From positions 2,046,001-2,110,000 of the forward strand of contig NC_012483.1 of the NCBI RefSeq assembly GCF_000022565.1: DNA of 64,000 nt. The letters are read 5' to 3'. Under the pieces are notes generated by a model that was given only the letters and a program-made list of their open reading frames with translations, did no database searches and had not been told where the DNA came from. Positions 53,230 to 61,997 of this stretch are shown one piece after another. The DNA comes from Acidobacterium capsulatum ATCC 51196 (GTDB taxonomy: Bacteria > Acidobacteriota > Terriglobia > Terriglobales > Acidobacteriaceae). Position numbers and translations under genes: made by a program. Numbering within the stretch: the first letter of the stretch is position 1; each line of letters begins with the position of its first letter.

Positions 53230-54438
53230 ATGCCAGACACCCGCTCCACCGACGCCCGTCAGCGAGAACTACTGCGCGCCCTGAACGCCAACTGGCAGGC
53301 CGAGATTGAGGGCCTGCGCACCTACCAGACCCTGGCCGAGCGCGAGCAGGACCCGCTGCGCAAGCGCACGCTTGAGCATCTGGCCGAGGCCGAAGGCATC
53401 CACGCCAGCCTGTGGGAAAAGCGCATTCAGGATCTCGGCGGCGACCCGCCCGTCTACAAGGGCAAGGCCACCGGCCGCGCCGACAGCCTCGCCAACCGCC
53501 TCGGCGGACCCAAGATGACGCTGCGGCGCCTTGAAATCGACGAGAGCCGCGACATCGCCCGCTACGCGCAGCAGCTCAAAGATCTGGGCGATGAGCCGAG
53601 CATCGCCATCCTCAAGCGCGTCATCGACGACGAAGAGGAGCACTACCGCGAGCTCAGCGATCTCATCCGCAACCGCTATCCCAGGCAGGCCACCGAAAGC
53701 ACGCCTAAAGACGCGCGGCTGCAGCTCGATGAGCTGCTGGCCAAGCGCGCCAACTCCGGCCGCCGCACCGCCGGCTGGATCGGCGACGCCATCTACGGCG
53801 TCAATGACGGCCTCGGCGCGATTTTCGGCATCGTCTCCGGCGTCTCCGGCGCAACCCTCGGCAACAGCGAGGCCGTGCTGCTGGCCGGTATCGCCGGCAT
53901 GATCGCCAGCGCGCTCTCCATGGGCTCAGGCGCTTATCTCGCCGCCAAGAGCGAGCGCGAAATCTACGAGGCCGAGGTCTCCCGCGAGCGAGACGCCATC
54001 CAGACCAACGGGCCCGAGGCCCGCGAGCTGCTCTCGCTCTACTACCAGGTCAAGGGCTTGCCGGAAGAAGACGCCGACCGCGTTGTCGATCACATTGCCA
54101 AAGACTCCGAGCAGTTTCTGCGCGCCATCGCCAGCGAGCGCCTCAACTCTACTGAAGACGCGCTGAGCAACCCGCTCACCTCCGCCGTCTCCGGCGCGCT
54201 CTCCACGGCCGTCGGCTCTATCATCCCGATCATCCCGTTCTTTTTCATGAGCGGATACCCGGCTGTGATTGCCTCCGCCATCATCTCGCTCGCCGCTCAC
54301 TTCGCCGTGGGCGCGGCCAAATCACTCATCACCGTGCGCTCGTGGTGGAGCAGCGGCCTTGAGATGACGCTGGTCGGCGCGATCGAGGGCGCGGTCACCT
54401 ACGCCATCGGCATCGGCCTCGGCCACATTCACGTTTAG
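53230..54438 (+). CDS. mbfA: ferritin-like / VIT1 fusion protein (MbfA-type iron exporter)
   Basis: 402 residues. The N-terminal 160 residues are a four-helix ferritin-like (erythrin) domain with diiron ligands E in NWQAEIEGLRTY, E-x-x-H in AEGIHASLW, E in LEIDESRDIARY, and E-x-x-H in DDEEEHYREL. The C-terminal half is a VIT1/CCC1 domain (WIGDAIYGVNDGLGAIFGIV, AYLAAKSEREIYEAE, FMSGYPAVIASAIIS) with five helices. MbfA proteins export iron under excess iron and peroxide stress; the same role is inferred here. ATG at 53230. Divergent from the alcohol dehydrogenase. Confidence 0.87.
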   Translation: MPDTRSTDARQRELLRALNANWQAEIEGLRTYQTLAEREQDPLRKRTLEHLAEAEGIHASLWEKRIQDLGGDPPVYKGKATGRADSLANRLGGPKMTLRRLEIDESRDIARYAQQLKDLGDEPSIAILKRVIDDEEEHYRELSDLIRNRYPRQATESTPKDARLQLDELLAKRANSGRRTAGWIGDAIYGVNDGLGAIFGIVSGVSGATLGNSEAVLLAGIAGMIASALSMGSGAYLAAKSEREIYEAEVSRERDAIQTNGPEARELLSLYYQVKGLPEEDADRVVDHIAKDSEQFLRAIASERLNSTEDALSNPLTSAVSGALSTAVGSIIPIIPFFFMSGYPAVIASAIISLAAHFAVGAAKSLITVRSWWSSGLEMTLVGAIEGAVTYAIGIGLGHIHV

Positions 54439-54462
54439 AGATTGAAAATAGTTTGGTGACGG

Positions 54463-55341
54463 TTACTTTTTGGGCTGGGCCAGCCGGAAGCGGTTGGCCT
54501 GCTCAAACTCCGCGCGCAACTCGGGCGTCTTGAGATTTTCTCGCAGGTGGGCCAGCCGCTGCTCCAGTGCGAGCAGCGAATGGGCGATGGCATCGGTATT
54601 GGTCTGCGCAATGTCGCGCCACATGGAGAAGGGGCTCGCACCGAGCCGCGTCATCTCGCGCAGCGCGCGGCCGCCAATCGGCAGCAGATCGGCGTTGGTC
54701 TCAAACTGCTCCTCGAGCAGCGAACTCAGCGCGGTCGAGAGCATTTGCGGCAAATGGCTGATCCACGCACACAGCACGTCATGGCGCGTGGGGTCCATGT
54801 CGAGCACGCGGCAGCCGAATTTCGCAATCCAGCCGCGCCATTCCAGCGCCAGGGCCTGCGCCTGCGGGCTGCGTTCGGCCGCCTCGGCCGGATCGGTAAA
54901 GATCCACACCGCATCTTGAAACAGATGCCCGTCCGCATTCGCCGCGCCGCCCACTTCCTTGCCCGCCATGGGGTGCCCGGGCAAAAATCCAGGCTGTGCG
55001 GGGCCGTTGTAGTGGCCCGCTGCCTGGCGGCATAGCGCGCCCTTCACGCTGCCCACATCGGTCACCAGTTGATGGGGCCCCAGCACCGGAGCCAGCCTTT
55101 CCAGCCAGTCCAGCATCGTGAGCACTGGCCCGGCCAGCACCACCACATCGCTCGATTTCGCTAATGTCACCGCGTCGGTTGCAATTTCGCCGATTGCGCC
55201 CACGCGTTGCGCGGTGGCAGCCTCCTCGGGCCGGGGATCCCATCCAGTAATCGAACCTTGAAAGCCGTGCAAACGCAACGCCATTCCGGCGGAGGCTCCA
55301 ATGAGCCCCGTTCCCAGAATGGCGATGCGTTCGATAGTCAT
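54463..55341 (-). CDS. tyrA: prephenate dehydrogenase
   Basis: NAD(P)-dependent oxidation of prephenate in tyrosine synthesis. 292 residues, Rossmann motif ILGTGLIGASAGMALR at 8-23, catalytic His region GHPMAGKEVGGA, and the helical C-terminal dimerisation part with ISHLPQMLSTALSS and GGRALREMTRLGASP. There is no ACT domain, which fits the short class without allosteric tyrosine domain. The start follows the aroF stop immediately, so it is the last gene of the aromatic run. Confidence 0.93.
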   Translation of the reverse strand: MTIERIAILGTGLIGASAGMALRLHGFQGSITGWDPRPEEAATAQRVGAIGEIATDAVTLAKSSDVVVLAGPVLTMLDWLERLAPVLGPHQLVTDVGSVKGALCRQAAGHYNGPAQPGFLPGHPMAGKEVGGAANADGHLFQDAVWIFTDPAEAAERSPQAQALALEWRGWIAKFGCRVLDMDPTRHDVLCAWISHLPQMLSTALSSLLEEQFETNADLLPIGGRALREMTRLGASPFSMWRDIAQTNTDAIAHSLLALEQRLAHLRENLKTPELRAEFEQANRFRLAQPKK

Positions 55342-56361
55342 CTACCCGATCTTACGCCCCACGGCAGGGGCGATCATGCGCAATTCTTCCATGAGCTTTT
55401 CAAACTGCTCAGGAAAGAGTGTCTGCGCACCATCGGAGACGGCCTTGTCCGGGTTGGGATGCACCTCGATCAGCAGGCCATCCGCGCCTGCGGCCACCGC
55501 GGCCCGGGCCATCGGTGGCACCTTGTCGCGCCGGCCCACGCCGTGCGAAGGGTCGCCCAGCATCGGCAGATGCGAGAGCGTCTTGATGACCGGAATCGCC
55601 GAGATGTCCATCGTGTTGCGCGTGTAAGTTTCAAAGGTGCGAATGCCGCGCTCGCACAGCATCACGTCATAGTTGCCGCCGGCCAGAATGTACTCGGCCG
55701 AGAGCAGCAGCTCCTCAATGGTCGCCGCGATGCCGCGCTTCAACAGCGTGGGCTTGCGCACCTGGCCAATCTCGCGCAGCAGATTGAAGTTCTGCATGTT
55801 GCGCGCGCCAATCTGAAAGACATCGACGTAGGGCATCATCAGCTCGATCTGCGAAATCTCCATGACCTCGCTGATAATCAGCAGCCCGGTCGCGTCGCCC
55901 ACCTCGCGCAGCAGCTTCAGGCCTTCGAGGCCCATGCCCTGAAAGGAGTAGGGCGAGCTGCGCGGCTTGAACGCGCCTCCGCGCAGAAACTTCGCGCCCG
56001 AGGCCTTCACCTGCGCCGCCGCCGTGAAGATCTGCTCGCGGCTCTCGACCGAGCACGGGCCGGCCATCACCACGACTTCCTTGCCGCCCACCTCGACGCC
56101 GTTGGCAAAGCGAACCACCGTGCCCTCGGGCTTCCACATGCGCCCGGCCAGCTTGTAGGGTGAGGTGATGCGCACGGCCTCGGCCACGCCCTTCATCACT
56201 TCAAAGTCCTTCACGTCAAAGACAATCGGCGTGCCCACGCCAGCAAGTACCGTTTGCACAGTTCCGGTGGTGCGATGCACGTTGAACCCCAGGTCCATCA
56301 TGCGGCTCATCACATATTGAATCTCTTCTTCGGTGGCAGTTTGCGCCATTGCAACTATCAT
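55342..56361 (-). CDS. aroF: 3-deoxy-7-phosphoheptulonate synthase (class I beta)
   Basis: First step of the shikimate pathway, erythrose-4-phosphate plus PEP. 339 residues. An N-terminal ferredoxin-like regulatory domain (about 1-75, EEIQYVMSRMMDLGFNVHRT) precedes the barrel, which has VVVMAGPCSVESREQI, GAKFLRGGAFKPRSSPYSFQ, IGARNMQNFNLLRE and DPSHGVGRRDKVP. The N-terminal domain is typical of the I-beta branch feedback-regulated by tyrosine or phenylalanine. It lies between aroQ and tyrA with 1-2 bp gaps. Confidence 0.95.
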   Translation of the reverse strand: MIVAMAQTATEEEIQYVMSRMMDLGFNVHRTTGTVQTVLAGVGTPIVFDVKDFEVMKGVAEAVRITSPYKLAGRMWKPEGTVVRFANGVEVGGKEVVVMAGPCSVESREQIFTAAAQVKASGAKFLRGGAFKPRSSPYSFQGMGLEGLKLLREVGDATGLLIISEVMEISQIELMMPYVDVFQIGARNMQNFNLLREIGQVRKPTLLKRGIAATIEELLLSAEYILAGGNYDVMLCERGIRTFETYTRNTMDISAIPVIKTLSHLPMLGDPSHGVGRRDKVPPMARAAVAAGADGLLIEVHPNPDKAVSDGAQTLFPEQFEKLMEELRMIAPAVGRKIG

Positions 56362-56363
56362 GG

Positions 56364-56666
56364 TTACTTTTCCTCGCGCTTCGTGGCGCTGTTGGCCTGT
56401 GAGGCTAATTCGTTCCGCTGCAGCGCGCGCATCACGTCGATGATGCGCTCGTAAATATGCGTCAGCTCAATGTCGGGCAAAGGGCCGGGATTGTTCGCGC
56501 GGACGTTGTCAAAGATCACGCGCTCGCGATTCGGCTCATATACCGGCAGGTCTGTCACGCGCTTCAGCCGTCCAATGGCTTGTGCCGCCGCGGCGCGCTC
56601 TGAGATCAGCCGGACAATCTCCCGGTCGAGTTCGTCAATCCTGCGCCGCCAGTCTGCGATATCCAT
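56364..56666 (-). CDS. aroQ: chorismate mutase (AroQ type)
   Basis: Rearranges chorismate to prephenate. 100 residues, a single all-helical AroQ domain: WRRRIDELDREIVRLISERA, AIGRLKRVTDLPVYEPNRER, then ELTHIYERIIDVMRALQRNE. Active-site Arg/Lys pattern of the helices is present. The tail is charged (TKREEK). It precedes aroF by 2 bp and follows trpA after a 163-bp gap. Confidence 0.9.
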   Translation of the reverse strand: MDIADWRRRIDELDREIVRLISERAAAAQAIGRLKRVTDLPVYEPNRERVIFDNVRANNPGPLPDIELTHIYERIIDVMRALQRNELASQANSATKREEK

Positions 56667-56829
56667 ATAGCTCCTCCATTCCGTCGCGGCGCAAAGGCCG
56701 CCGGAAGGGTAAAAGGTTGATGTCAGAGGAAGAGTGCGGAAGGACTGGGCCGTGCGCCTTGTTGCTGCAGGTGCCGGGCCTCACGATCAGAGTGCTGTCA
56801 CGCGGGAGACACGTACAGCGCGCAAAATC

Positions 56830-57603
56830 TCAGGCAGGCACGGAGGGGCGCAGGCCCTCGATAAATCGTGCGATCGAGCTGGGCGCTTCGGTGCGGCCCG
56901 CCTTTTCAATATTCGCCACAATGGCGCTGCCGATCACTGCGGCATCGGCAAAGCGGCCCACCTCGGCCACGTGATCCGCGTTGGAGACGCCAAAGCCCAC
57001 AGCAATGGGCAGGCTTGTGTACTGGCGCAGCCGCTGGACCAGCGGCTCGGCTTCAGAGGCCAGCGAACTCTGCGTGCCCGTGATGCCGACGCGCGAAATC
57101 GCATAGATAAATCCGTCGGTGACGGCGGCAATCTTCTTCAGGCGCTCGTCGGGGCTGGTCGGCGCGACCAGAAAAATCGGCGCGAGATGATGCCGCCGCA
57201 GATGCTCCAGATATTCGGCCGACTCTTCCACGATCATGTCGGTGGCCAGCACGCCATCCACCCCGGCAGCCTCGGCCTCGGCGCAGAAGCGCTCCAGCCC
57301 AAAGCGCAGAATGGGATTCAGATACGAAAAGACAATCAGCCCGGTCTCGGGCCGCTCGCGGCGCAGATCGGCGGCCAGCGCCAGCACATCGCTCATCCGC
57401 GTGCCGTGCTTCAGCGCGCGTTCGCTCGCGGCCTGAATCACCGGCCCATCGGCCAGCGGATCGCTGAACGGAACGCCCAGCTCCAGCACTTCAGCGCCCG
57501 CGTCAATCGCGGCCAGCGCCACCCGGCGCGTGGTCTCCAGGTCAGGATCGCCAACCGTGAGATACACCACCAGTCCGGGTTTGTGTTGAAAGCGAATCGG
57601 CAC
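56830..57603 (-). CDS. trpA: tryptophan synthase alpha subunit
   Basis: Cleaves indole-3-glycerol phosphate; indole is channelled to TrpB. 257 residues, TIM barrel with catalytic E in LELGVPFSDPLADGPVIQ and D in DGVLATDMIVEE, and YAISRVGITGTQ, SLPIAVGFGVSN, FADAAVIGSAIV at the phosphate site. It starts 6 bp after trpB ends. Confidence 0.95.
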   Translation of the reverse strand: MPIRFQHKPGLVVYLTVGDPDLETTRRVALAAIDAGAEVLELGVPFSDPLADGPVIQAASERALKHGTRMSDVLALAADLRRERPETGLIVFSYLNPILRFGLERFCAEAEAAGVDGVLATDMIVEESAEYLEHLRRHHLAPIFLVAPTSPDERLKKIAAVTDGFIYAISRVGITGTQSSLASEAEPLVQRLRQYTSLPIAVGFGVSNADHVAEVGRFADAAVIGSAIVANIEKAGRTEAPSSIARFIEGLRPSVPA

Positions 57604-57609
57604 GCTCGA

Positions 57610-58830
57610 TCAGGCTCCCTTCAACTTCAGCTCGCGCGCGAGAATACCCATATCCTTATCGCCACGACCTGAGAGGTTGACCATTAGTATGTCATGACGA
57701 CCGAGGGTCGGCGCAAGACGAATGCATTCCGCCACGGCATGCGCGCTCTCGAGCGCAGGCAAAATGCCCTCGGTGCGCGCGAGCGTGACGGTGGCCTCGA
57801 GCGCCTGCTCGTCTGAGGCTGCGGTGTACTCGGCGCGGCCGGAATCATGCAGCGCGGCATGCTCAGGGCCGATCGAGGCGTAGTCGAGTCCCGCGGAAAC
57901 CGAGTGCGTCAGCGCCACCTGGCCGTCGTCGTCCTGCAGCACATACGAGTACGTGCCCTGCAGCACGCCCGGCGCACCGCCGCGAAAACGCGCCGCATGC
58001 GTGCCCAGCCGCTCGCCGCTGCCACCGGCCTCCACGCCGATCAGCCGCACATCCTTGTCCGGAATAAATTCATAAAACGCGCCAATCGCATTGGAGCCGC
58101 CGCCGACACAGGCAATCACGGCCGTGGGCAGGCGGTTTTCCTTTTCCAGAATCTGCCGCCGCGCCTCTTTGCTGATCACGCGATGAAAGTCACGCACCAT
58201 CATCGGGTAAGGATGCGCGCCCAGCACTGAACCGAGCAGATAGTGTGTCGTGCGTACATTGGTGACCCAGTCGCGCATGGCCTCGTTGATGGCGTCCTTG
58301 AGCGTGCGCGAGCCTGACGTCACGCCCCTCACTTCGGCGCCCAGCAGCCGCATGCGGTAGACGTTCAGCTCCTGGCGGCGCATATCTTCCTCGCCCATGT
58401 AGACCACGCACTCCAGGCCCAGCAGCGCGCAAACGGTGGCCGTGGCCACGCCGTGCTGGCCCGCGCCGGTCTCGGCAATGATGCGCTGCTTGCCCATGCG
58501 CTGCGCCAGCAGCCCCTGCCCGATGCAGTTGTTGATCTTGTGCGCGCCGGTGTGCAGCAGGTCTTCGCGCTTGAGGTAAATGCGCGCCCCGCCCAGCTTC
58601 TCAGTGAGCCGCTCGGCAAAATACAGCGGCGTCGGGCGGCCGGCGTAGTCGGTCAGCAGCGCATCCAGGCGCGCATGAAACTCCGGATCGGCCTGCGCCT
58701 CGGCATAGGCATGCTCCAGTTCATCGAGTGCGGCCACCAGCGTTTCGGGCACATAGCGCCCGCCATACGCGCCAAAGCGGCCGGCCACGTTGCCGGATGC
58801 GGTCAAGTCTGGATTCACCACGGTGCTCAT
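57610..58830 (-). CDS. trpB: tryptophan synthase beta subunit
   Basis: PLP enzyme condensing indole with serine. About 406 residues from ATG 58830 ([15 protein letters not shown]), which has AGGAG about 10 bp upstream; a TTG at 58866 is in frame but less likely. Blocks: [18 protein letters not shown]-binding [15 protein letters not shown] (PLP Lys), [19 protein letters not shown] and [15 protein letters not shown]. The start lies inside the trpF 3' end (overlap), so the two genes are coupled. TrpB1 type. Confidence 0.95.
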   Translation of the reverse strand: MSTVVNPDLTASGNVAGRFGAYGGRYVPETLVAALDELEHAYAEAQADPEFHARLDALLTDYAGRPTPLYFAERLTEKLGGARIYLKREDLLHTGAHKINNCIGQGLLAQRMGKQRIIAETGAGQHGVATATVCALLGLECVVYMGEEDMRRQELNVYRMRLLGAEVRGVTSGSRTLKDAINEAMRDWVTNVRTTHYLLGSVLGAHPYPMMVRDFHRVISKEARRQILEKENRLPTAVIACVGGGSNAIGAFYEFIPDKDVRLIGVEAGGSGERLGTHAARFRGGAPGVLQGTYSYVLQDDDGQVALTHSVSAGLDYASIGPEHAALHDSGRAEYTAASDEQALEATVTLARTEGILPALESAHAVAECIRLAPTLGRHDILMVNLSGRGDKDMGILARELKLKGA

Positions 58831-58843
58831 TCTGCCTGTCTCC

Positions 58844-59569
58844 TCACGCCTTCCCGGCGGGCTCAAGAGCCATCGCCGCCGCGCGTGCCGTTGCTATGAA
58901 TTCTTTCACGCGCGCGGGATCCTTGCGTCCCGGCGCGGCTTCCACACCGCTGGCCACATCCACGCCCCAGGGGCGCAGTGTCTCGATGGCCTCGCGCACG
59001 TTCTGCGGCTTGAGGCCCCCGGCGGCAATCACGCGCAACTGCCCAGCCGCCGATAAGAAGCCCCGGCTCGCGGCCTGCCAGTCAAAGCAAATGCCTGTCC
59101 CGCCCCGCGCCACTGGAGTGCGCGAGTCCACCAGCACCGCGTCCAGGGCATCATTCTGCCCCAGCGCCGCGAGCTGCTCCTGCAGCGTATCGCCCTCTGA
59201 GCTGAAGTGCAGCACCTGCAGAATCGTCAGACGCTCCGAGTGCGGCGCGCCATGGGAGAATTCCTCGCGCAGGCGCATCGCCAAATCCGGCACCGACTCC
59301 ACGTCGCTGTGCAACTGCACGCCGGTGAGTCCGCCTTCGCGAACCGCTGCGACGATCTCGTCAAAGTCCGCATCGGCAAAGACGCCGATCTTTTCTATAG
59401 ACCCAGGTAATTCAATAGCCCTGGGCAGCGCGCGTGTGATCTCCGCCACCTGAGCCGCAGTCACCCGGCGCGGACTCGCCGCGAACACAAACCCCAGCGC
59501 ATCGGCTCCGGCTTCCACCGCCAGTTGCGCGTCCGCGAGATTCGTTGTGCCGCAAATCTTGATCCACAT
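58844..59569 (-). CDS. trpF: phosphoribosylanthranilate isomerase
   Basis: Amadori rearrangement of PRA to CdRP. 241 residues, slightly long. [16 protein letters not shown] carries the catalytic Cys; [24 protein letters not shown] and VLVDSRTP (catalytic Asp) follow, then [14 protein letters not shown] and [17 protein letters not shown] at the phosphate site. It follows trpC by 11 bp. Confidence 0.94.
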   Translation of the reverse strand: MWIKICGTTNLADAQLAVEAGADALGFVFAASPRRVTAAQVAEITRALPRAIELPGSIEKIGVFADADFDEIVAAVREGGLTGVQLHSDVESVPDLAMRLREEFSHGAPHSERLTILQVLHFSSEGDTLQEQLAALGQNDALDAVLVDSRTPVARGGTGICFDWQAASRGFLSAAGQLRVIAAGGLKPQNVREAIETLRPWGVDVASGVEAAPGRKDPARVKEFIATARAAAMALEPAGKA

Positions 59570-59580
59570 GGCAGTTCCCG

Positions 59581-60381
59581 TCAGGCGCGGTCCTCTTGCA
59601 ATTGGGGCTGCAGCAGCGCTGCCAGCGCCGCGCCCGGGTCCGGCTGGCGCATCAGCGACTCGCCAATCAGAAACGCGTGAAAGCCCGCCGCGCGCAGCTT
59701 CTGCAAATCCTCCGCGGTATGAATGCCGCTCTCGGCCACATGCACCGCGCCCTGCGGCAGCTCTGCCGCTAGTTGCAGTGAGACGTCGAGGCTCACGTGA
59801 AAGCTCACCAGGTCGCGATTGTTCACGCCATAGGCATCGCAGCCCAGATCGCGGGCGCGCGCCAGTTCCCCGGCGGTATGCACCTCGCAGAGCACGTCGA
59901 GATCCAGCTCGTGCGCGGCCTTGGTGAAGCGCGCCAGCTCTTCATCGGTGAGCGCGGCCACAATCAACAGAATCGCGTCGGCCCGGTGCGCCCGCGCCTC
60001 CACAATCTGGTACTCGTCCACAATGAAGTCCTTGCGCAGGCACGGCAGTTGGGTTGCGGCGCTGGCCAGTTCCAGATTGCGCAGGCTGCCCTGAAAGAAC
60101 GGCTCGTCCGTCAGCACCGAGAGCACCGCCGCGCCATTCGCCTCCAGCGTGCGCGCCAGCCACTCGGGCGCGAAGCCTTCGCGAATCAGCCCTTTGGACG
60201 GAGACGCCTTCTTCAGCTCCGCAATGATGGCCGGCCCCTGCTGGGCCCGGCGGCGCAAGGCATCGGCAAAGCCGCGCGGCATGTGCTGGCTTGCGCGCGC
60301 TTCGAGCGCGGCCAGAGGTGTTTCGCGCCGGCGCACCGCCAGCTCGGCCCGGGTGCGCTCCAGAATGCGTTGCAGATGCAA
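59581..60381 (-). CDS. trpC: indole-3-glycerol phosphate synthase
   Basis: Ring closure of CdRP to indole-3-glycerol phosphate. About 266 residues. IIAELKKASPSKGLIREGF (catalytic Lys), VLTDEPFFQGSLRNL, LRKDFIVDEYQI, AYGVNNRDLVSFHV and HVAESGIHTAEDL are family blocks. The likely start is a TTG at 60381 (LHLQRILERTRAELA), with AGGAG about 10 nt upstream; upstream in-frame codons to 60756 are antisense to the DUF5715 gene. It is the first gene of the aromatic run. Confidence 0.92.
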   Translation of the reverse strand: MHLQRILERTRAELAVRRRETPLAALEARASQHMPRGFADALRRRAQQGPAIIAELKKASPSKGLIREGFAPEWLARTLEANGAAVLSVLTDEPFFQGSLRNLELASAATQLPCLRKDFIVDEYQIVEARAHRADAILLIVAALTDEELARFTKAAHELDLDVLCEVHTAGELARARDLGCDAYGVNNRDLVSFHVSLDVSLQLAAELPQGAVHVAESGIHTAEDLQKLRAAGFHAFLIGESLMRQPDPGAALAALLQPQLQEDRA

Positions 60382-60528
60382 AGGAATGCGGCTCCTCGAA
60401 GTTCGGTGTCTTCTCAGTATAGCCAGAGGGCGAGGCCCTGCCGCGCTTCGCACGGGGGCAAAAGCCGTGTCCCAGGGCCGATTTTTGGCGGCCTCGCATA
60501 AGTTCGCGGTCAAATTGATTGCAGGCAC

Positions 60529-60563
60529 AAAAAAGCGCTGACCGCCTCGAAGGGCGGCCAGCG
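60529..60563 (-). terminator. intrinsic terminator of the DUF5715 gene
   Basis: On the minus strand CGCTGGCCGCC pairs with GGCGGTCAGCG (one G-U pair) around a short loop, followed by CTTTTTT (complement of 60529-60535). It lies about 25 bp after the stop at 60587 and separates that gene from trpC. Confidence 0.75.
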
Positions 60564-60586
60564 TGGGAGTCGTGGTGGCAGTGAGC

Positions 60587-61714
60587 TTACGGAATATGCG
60601 CCGCCAGCAGGTCGGCGGCCGGCAGGCGGTGGAGCGGCTTGCGGCGTCCGTAGTTGTCATAAACCGTGATGTGGAAGCAGGCCTGATGAAACTCCTCTTC
60701 GACGTCGATCTTGCCCGCCTCCTGCAGCAGCAGCAGGTAGCCGCGCATCCAGGCAATCTCTGACATTCTCATGCCCTTCTTGCCGATGTCGATGGTCGCG
60801 CCAAACTCATGCGGCGAGGCAATCGCCCCGGTGGCCGGTGCGGCATTGCCGTTGATCATGAGCAGATGCGCCTGATAGCGCTCCGGACGCACCGCCGAGG
60901 TGACCGTCAGCGCATCGTGAAAGCGCATCGCGTGCGCCCGGGAGAGGTCCATCAGGAAATGCGCCGTCCACGGACGCACATACTGCCGATCCGGCGCCAG
61001 TTGCACGTCGGCATGCAGCCAGGTGCTCAACGGCAGGTGAATCAGCTTGTGCTCCGACACCATCTCTTCCAGTTGCGCCTCGGTCTGAATGCGGTGCAAC
61101 CCCTCGGCCTCATCGCGCTGATTCTGGCGCAGCAGCGAGGCATGCGTGCCGCGCAGGGGCGAGTAGTAGTACAGGTGAATGTGCTCAGGGATATCCGCCG
61201 GAATGTATTCGGCGTCCTCTTCCCGCGCGGTATCGAGCGCAGCCTTGGCGGGCGCTGCCGTGGGAGCATGATTCTCAGCAACCTGCGCAGGTGCGGCGGC
61301 AGGCGTCGCCTCTTCAGGAGCGGCATGACGTGCAGCCAGCTCAGTGCGCGCGGCCCGGCGGCGCGTCAGGCGAGTGTGCTCCCGGCGCGCCAGCGTGGAG
61401 TGAGACCCACGGCCATGGTGCAGCCGCTCGGCCCGCAGGCGCGCAGCCTCGACGTGCTCCTCCCGAATGCGGCGCACGGCGCGCAGATGCTCTTCATAGC
61501 GCAGATGCGCCTCGTAGCGCCGATGCAGGCGCACCCGCTCGGCGTAACTCAAATGGTGATGAACAGTGTGATGGACGACCCGGCGACGTGCTGTATGACG
61601 GACCACATGCCGATGCGTTGCGGCATGATGCACCTTTCTGGCAGGATGCACAGCGGCAAAGGCAGGAAATGCCAGCACGAACGCCAGCAAAGCGATGAGA
61701 GGGGACCTGAACAT
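60587..61714 (-). CDS. exported DUF5715 protein, His/Arg-rich N-terminal region and M15-like domain
   Basis: About 375 residues from ATG 61714 (MFRSPLIALLAFVLAFPAFA, signal peptide). Residues about 25-125 are extremely rich in His, Arg and Ala (for example VHHTVHHHLSYAERVRLH). The C-terminal 200 residues are DUF5715, whose blocks SAVRPERYQAHL, ASPHEFGATIDIGKKGM and CFHITVYDNYGRR resemble the SxHxxGxAxD and final His motifs of D-Ala-D-Ala carboxypeptidases of the M15/VanY fold (zinc). A periplasmic peptidoglycan role is inferred. It is divergent from the YIP1 gene. Confidence 0.8.
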   Translation of the reverse strand: MFRSPLIALLAFVLAFPAFAAVHPARKVHHAATHRHVVRHTARRRVVHHTVHHHLSYAERVRLHRRYEAHLRYEEHLRAVRRIREEHVEAARLRAERLHHGRGSHSTLARREHTRLTRRRAARTELAARHAAPEEATPAAAPAQVAENHAPTAAPAKAALDTAREEDAEYIPADIPEHIHLYYYSPLRGTHASLLRQNQRDEAEGLHRIQTEAQLEEMVSEHKLIHLPLSTWLHADVQLAPDRQYVRPWTAHFLMDLSRAHAMRFHDALTVTSAVRPERYQAHLLMINGNAAPATGAIASPHEFGATIDIGKKGMRMSEIAWMRGYLLLLQEAGKIDVEEEFHQACFHITVYDNYGRRKPLHRLPAADLLAAHIP

Positions 61715-61997
61715 GGGGTACTTCGCAGAGAAAGAGTCGTCGAGCAAAGGCAGAATACCGAAGCCGGACACGCGGGGGAAGTACCCTTCGGGATTCTTGC
61801 ACCTTTTGGGAACTTTTTCGGGAATGGTCCCGTAACTGCACAGAGTGCGCGGCGGCTCCACCAAAAGAGGGACTTTTTCCCTGACTTATCCCGTGAACCG
61901 CTGTCGGAATCACGATTTTCGATGTTTTCGAAGAAAGCCCTTAACTTCAGAGATACAATTCCCCCGTCTGTCCAAATACCACTTTCCGAGGCTCTTC
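61715..61997. other. 283-bp divergent spacer
   Basis: It should hold promoters for the DUF5715 and YIP1 genes. The palindromic CGGGAATGGTCCCG region (about 61820-61833) and the TACAAT hexamer (61954-61959) are visible, but no full promoter can be assigned. No gene is supported. Confidence 0.4.

Noticed and set aside
60382-60756. Upstream extension of the trpC frame
   Set aside because: The extension overlaps the DUF5715 gene on the same strand in another frame, and its residues do not match TrpC; the TTG at 60381 has a better ribosome site.
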